Part shown: positions 61,510 to 64,000 of the stretch, piece after piece
How positions within the stretch are numbered: the stretch's first letter is position 1
How the letters are laid out: each line of letters begins with the position of its first letter
NCBI GenBank assembly: GCA_031292525.1
Contig: JARLGY010000050.1
Location: 124,001-188,000, forward strand
Origin: Flavipsychrobacter sp.
GTDB taxonomy: Bacteria > Bacteroidota > Bacteroidia > Chitinophagales > Chitinophagaceae
Length of the DNA: 64,000 nt
Direction of reading: 5' to 3'
The notes under the pieces: model-generated
Told to the model about the DNA's origin: nothing
What the model saw: the letters and a program-made list of their open reading frames with translations, nothing else
Databases searched by the model: none
Made by a program: the position numbers and the translations under genes

Positions 61510-62268
61510 TTAACGGGCACTTTTATGTATGGTTTTTTTAGCATGATCGGCGAGCAGCACGGCTTTATAAAGCCGTAAACGGTTAGTTCCTGCTACAAAG
61601 AACCATGAGAAAAATGAACCAACCCCTGCTAGCATGGCTGCACCACCAATAGCTGCTTGCGTATCGCTGCTACCCCCTAAAAGGGCAACCCCACCCGCAA
61701 ACAATATGCCACTTCCAATTATCAAGGCTCTCGATGTAACCCTCCTGGTTCTGTATTTTTCAAGCATTTTAAATTCAGGAGTGCGCGGTGTTATCATTGG
61801 CTTTAAATGATTGTATGATAGAGAAACCACGGGGGCGTCATCTGTTTTCTGTATATAGTAAGAAAGATGATGCTGCGTTGTGGTATGCCCCATGCCACCA
61901 CCAAAACCACCACCACCAAAGCCCCCGCCAGTACCACTATAAGAGGTAGAGGTAGACTCATAGCGGTACATATTTATCTTGCCTGTCAATACCTGCGTGG
62001 CAAAGGTTTTTCTACCAATATTTGCATATGTAAAATCTCCTGGTGAGTAAAACGCTACATCCTTGGTTCTAAAACTTGTATCGCCAAGGGTTATTTTGTC
62101 TTTCTTAAATGCGCCGTGTTTCCGGTCTACGTCAGACCCTGTGAATTTTGCACCGTCTTTCAATTGCACGTAGGGTTCTTTTGCCGTGTGCAGGTCTGCA
62201 AGTCGTTGTTGGGTTTTGCACGATGTGGTTAAAGCTATAAGGGCAATAGCTGCGTAAATAAATTTCAT
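61510..62268 (-). CDS. Lipoprotein paralogue with Gly-rich insert
   Basis: A 252-aa lipoprotein: MKFIYAAIALIALTTSC is a complete signal with lipobox Cys17, so I take this start; longer frames exist. It shares with the neighbour the blocks KEPYVQLKDGAKFTGSDV, DVAFYSPGDFTYANIGR, LTGKINMYRYES and HHLSYYIQKTDD, and the C-terminal hydrophobic pair. A Gly-rich insert of about 16 residues (GGGFGGGGFGGGMG) replaces the Ser-rich stretch of the paralogue. The pair probably arose by tandem duplication. Function unknown. Confidence 0.7.
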   Translation of the reverse strand: MKFIYAAIALIALTTSCKTQQRLADLHTAKEPYVQLKDGAKFTGSDVDRKHGAFKKDKITLGDTSFRTKDVAFYSPGDFTYANIGRKTFATQVLTGKINMYRYESTSTSYSGTGGGFGGGGFGGGMGHTTTQHHLSYYIQKTDDAPVVSLSYNHLKPMITPRTPEFKMLEKYRTRRVTSRALIIGSGILFAGGVALLGGSSDTQAAIGGAAMLAGVGSFFSWFFVAGTNRLRLYKAVLLADHAKKTIHKSAR

Positions 62269-62371
62269 GTAGTTATATTTTTGCATAATTATAATACGTA
62301 AAATTTTGTTGTGCAATATTTTGTTAAATTTTATTTATAATTAATATTATGCTATATGTAATTAGCCAAGA

Positions 62372-62396
62372 AAGGCAACCTTATTAAGGTTGCCTT
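62372..62396. terminator. Hairpin downstream of the SDR gene
   Basis: AAGGCAACCTT and AAGGTTGCCTT are perfect 11-bp arms around ATT, 42 nt past the SDR stop. There is no long T-run, but the position suits a terminator for the SDR transcript. Confidence 0.55.
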
Positions 62397-62437
62397 GAGA
62401 TAAATGATGATATTATTGTTTGCCTTTTAGATAACTA

Positions 62438-63181
62438 CTACCATGGCAGTTCTTCTTCCATGTGTATAAACCTTCCATTAGGGCCATCAGTACCTACCAG
62501 CGATAACGACACACTTGTTTTTGCACCATCTGCAATTTCCATGGGGGCTATTTCCACTCCGCCTAGTTCTGTTTTTACCCATCCTGGATGGGCTGAATTG
62601 ACTTTTATGTTTGTATTTGCCAGTTCATCAGCCAAGTGTATAGTGTACATATTCAGCGCTGCTTTTGAAGCATTGTAAGATAACCTGCGGCTAAAGGATA
62701 TCGGGCTGTTTTCCTGTGCGTGAATGGTGAGTGAACCTAATATGCTTGATAAGTTCACAATACGGCCAGCCGGGCTTTTCTTCAGCAATGGCAGCAGATC
62801 ATTGGTGAGGTAGATAATGCTGAACACATTGGTTTCAAAAATCTCATGCAGTTCGTCGGCTGTCGTTTCTGTAGTTTTCTTTACCATCAGTGAGTCTTCC
62901 TTAGGCCCTATTCCTGCATTGTTTACGAGTATATCCAGTTTGCCAAATTTGTCTGATATATAGGCTGCCACTGCCTTTCTTTCAGCGGCATTGTTTACAT
63001 CCAGCTGTATGCCATAGGCATCAATACTTTGTGCTGTTAGTTGTGCTGCTGCAGCTTCTGCAACACTCAGCTTACGCGCCGTTAGTATAACAGCTATCCC
63101 TTTTTCGCCCAACTGTTTGGCGGTTTCAAATCCAATACCACGGTTACTACCGGTAATAAGTGCAACTTTCTGATCTTTCAT
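62438..63181 (-). CDS. SDR family NAD(P)-dependent oxidoreductase
   Basis: A 247-aa classical short-chain dehydrogenase/reductase. Cofactor motif ALITGSNRGIGFE (TGxxxGIG) is followed by NNAGIG near 88. The catalytic Ser is in VNLSSILGS near 144 and the Tyr-x3-Lys in LSYNASKAALNMY near 168, with AHPGWVKTELGG after it. It resembles carbonyl reductases that often sit under TetR control. The upstream TetR gene and a palindromic site ahead of this gene support that. Substrate unknown. Confidence 0.9.
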   Translation of the reverse strand: MKDQKVALITGSNRGIGFETAKQLGEKGIAVILTARKLSVAEAAAAQLTAQSIDAYGIQLDVNNAAERKAVAAYISDKFGKLDILVNNAGIGPKEDSLMVKKTTETTADELHEIFETNVFSIIYLTNDLLPLLKKSPAGRIVNLSSILGSLTIHAQENSPISFSRRLSYNASKAALNMYTIHLADELANTNIKVNSAHPGWVKTELGGVEIAPMEIADGAKTSVSLSLVGTDGPNGRFIHMEEELPW

Positions 63182-63235
63182 TTTGCTTGTTTTTGTTACA
63201 ATGAATTGTTTATGATTAATTTGAGATGAATATTT

Positions 63236-63251
63236 TAGACCATTTGGTCTA
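63236..63251. promoter_or_regulatory. Probable TetR operator ahead of the SDR gene
   Basis: TAGACCATTTGGTCTA: perfect 7-bp arms around TT, 55-70 nt upstream of the SDR start. A close copy (TAGAC...GTCTA, same 16-bp length) lies at 63914-63929, upstream of tetR. The matching pair in front of both genes is strong, though indirect, evidence for a shared operator. Confidence 0.7.
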
Positions 63252-63292
63252 TTTTTAGATAAATAAAAAGATTTCTAAGTCATAGCTATATA

Positions 63293-63886
63293 TTATTTAA
63301 GTGTGCAATAAGTATTTAATTCTTCTTTAAGGCTTTTAATAATCGTTTGCATAGGTTGGCTGCTTTTCATAACCCTGCATATCATATTACCCCCTTCTAT
63401 CGCGGCAAACATTTTGGTAGCAAATCCTTCGGCATTTAGTGTGGTGCTGAACTCTCCGTTGGCAATACCTTCTTTTACAATAGCTATAAATTGTTCGGTG
63501 GCATCACCAATAAAAGACTGCATTTTCTGTTGGATGCAAGGATTGGTGTCATCAGCTTCCGTACTAAAATTCATAATAGGGCAACCTCCACGAAATATGC
63601 TGTTAAGGGGATCTTTGTATAGATCCATAAAAGCCAGCAACTTACTTTTCGCAGTGGTATGATGTTGCATGGAAAATGCAGTAGCATCACCCATCTTCAA
63701 CAGCATATAATCTACTGTAGCAAGCGATAACGCTTCCTTGCTGTCAAAGTGCCCATATAAGCATCCCTTGGCTACATGGGCAGCTTTAAGTACGTCGTCA
63801 ATAGATGTTCCAGCTATACCTTTCTCATTAAAGATTGGTGCGGCTTGCTCTATTATCATTTGCCTCGTACGCTCTGCCTTGGTCAT
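63293..63886 (-). CDS. TetR/AcrR family transcriptional repressor
   Basis: A 197-aa repressor when begun at MTKAERTRQMIIEQAAPIFN; a 17-residue upstream extension would overlap the promoter and is rejected. The HTH is GTSIDDVLKAAHVAKGCLYG HFDSKEAL-type (near 25-55), typical of TetR. The helical ligand domain contains FRGGCPIMNFSTEADDTNP, the form seen in TetR proteins that respond to electrophiles or other small molecules. It lies 111 bp upstream of the SDR gene on the same strand and probably represses it and itself. Confidence 0.88.
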   Translation of the reverse strand: MTKAERTRQMIIEQAAPIFNEKGIAGTSIDDVLKAAHVAKGCLYGHFDSKEALSLATVDYMLLKMGDATAFSMQHHTTAKSKLLAFMDLYKDPLNSIFRGGCPIMNFSTEADDTNPCIQQKMQSFIGDATEQFIAIVKEGIANGEFSTTLNAEGFATKMFAAIEGGNMICRVMKSSQPMQTIIKSLKEELNTYCTLK

Positions 63887-63907
63887 GGTCCTACTTGTTT
63901 GACGATG

Positions 63908-63938
63908 TAAAAATAGACTGAAAGGTCTAAATTGCAAA
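63908..63938 (-). promoter_or_regulatory. Inferred tetR promoter
   Basis: On the minus strand TTTG (63938-63935) and TATTTTTA (63915-63908, 7 of 8 to TAnnTTTG) are 19 nt apart. Transcription would begin near 63900, 14 nt ahead of the chosen tetR start. Confidence 0.5.
63914..63929. promoter_or_regulatory. Second probable TetR operator, inside the tetR promoter
   Basis: TAGACTGAAAGGTCTA has arms TAGAC and GTCTA like the site before the SDR gene. It sits in the spacer of the inferred promoter, a position expected to block RNA polymerase and so give autorepression. Confidence 0.65.
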
Positions 63939-64000
63939 AGTCAATTACTTAACTACCTATAAAGGTTCTTTATAATTATAACGATCACTAATACTGTAGC

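Noticed and set aside
1-64000. tRNA, rRNA, CRISPR arrays, insertion sequences or prophage genes
   Set aside because: I looked for cloverleaf T-loop motifs, regularly spaced repeats, transposase and integrase motifs and saw none; GGTTCGA matches at about 35370 and 55531 are inside protein genes.

Overview
The window looks like a chromosomal segment of a Bacteroidota bacterium, most likely from the Chitinophagaceae/Sphingobacteriia side. This is inferred from gene content: a long-form IspH, a DUF3810 metallopeptidase-like membrane protein, DUF6132, DUF4382, a ligase-associated exonuclease, a B12-domain-less methylmalonyl-CoA mutase subunit and many short lipoproteins. Few Shine-Dalgarno sequences are visible, and a few promoters fit the Bacteroidota TTTG/TAnnTTTG pattern. 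I see no rRNA, tRNA, IS element, prophage or CRISPR array.

Region 1 (1-22680) is a surface-glycan locus. A stand-alone CDP-4-keto-6-deoxyglucose 3-dehydrase (rfbH) on the + strand faces a run of 18 genes on the - strand. In transcription order the run is: wza-type export lipoprotein, wzc-type tyrosine autokinase, gmd and fcl (GDP-L-fucose synthesis), Wzm/Wzt ABC exporter, a GT10 fucosyltransferase, a GT8 enzyme, several GT2/GT4/GT-D-like glycosyltransferases, a methyltransferase and an AsnB-type amidotransferase. Together they can make GDP-fucose, build a fucosylated and perhaps methylated and amidated glycan, and export it. No Wzx flippase or Wzy polymerase is present.

Region 2 (22863-34296) is mostly housekeeping: pdxH, a chromate-transporter homologue, an SCO copper chaperone, leuS, ispH, a DNA-repair-associated nuclease, DUF3810 and a mutase subunit.

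Region 3 (34300-38610) holds small and poorly known genes separated by strong hairpin terminators: a DUF2383 four-helix bundle protein, a DUF4382 lipoprotein whose signal peptide appears frame-shifted, and a lipoprotein that looks like a group 1 truncated haemoglobin.

Region 4 (38231-48019) is an RND efflux operon: small membrane protein, TolC-like outer-membrane factor, adaptor, and two tandem, highly similar RND pumps whose reading frames overlap by 4 bp.

Region 5 (48094-57149) carries nudK, dinB, a Crp/Fnr regulator followed by four small genes (DUF2892, DUF6132, rhodanese, small membrane protein) that look like a thiol/sulfur stress operon, hscA, an ABC-F ATPase and exported proteins.

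Region 6 (57171-64000) contains an RsbQ-like alpha/beta hydrolase directly coupled to a PAS-containing hybrid histidine kinase, which is the most system-like novelty here. It also has two paralogous lipoproteins of unknown function and a TetR regulator with an SDR oxidoreductase. Near-identical 16-bp palindromes lie upstream of both the TetR and SDR genes, and one sits inside the inferred tetR promoter.
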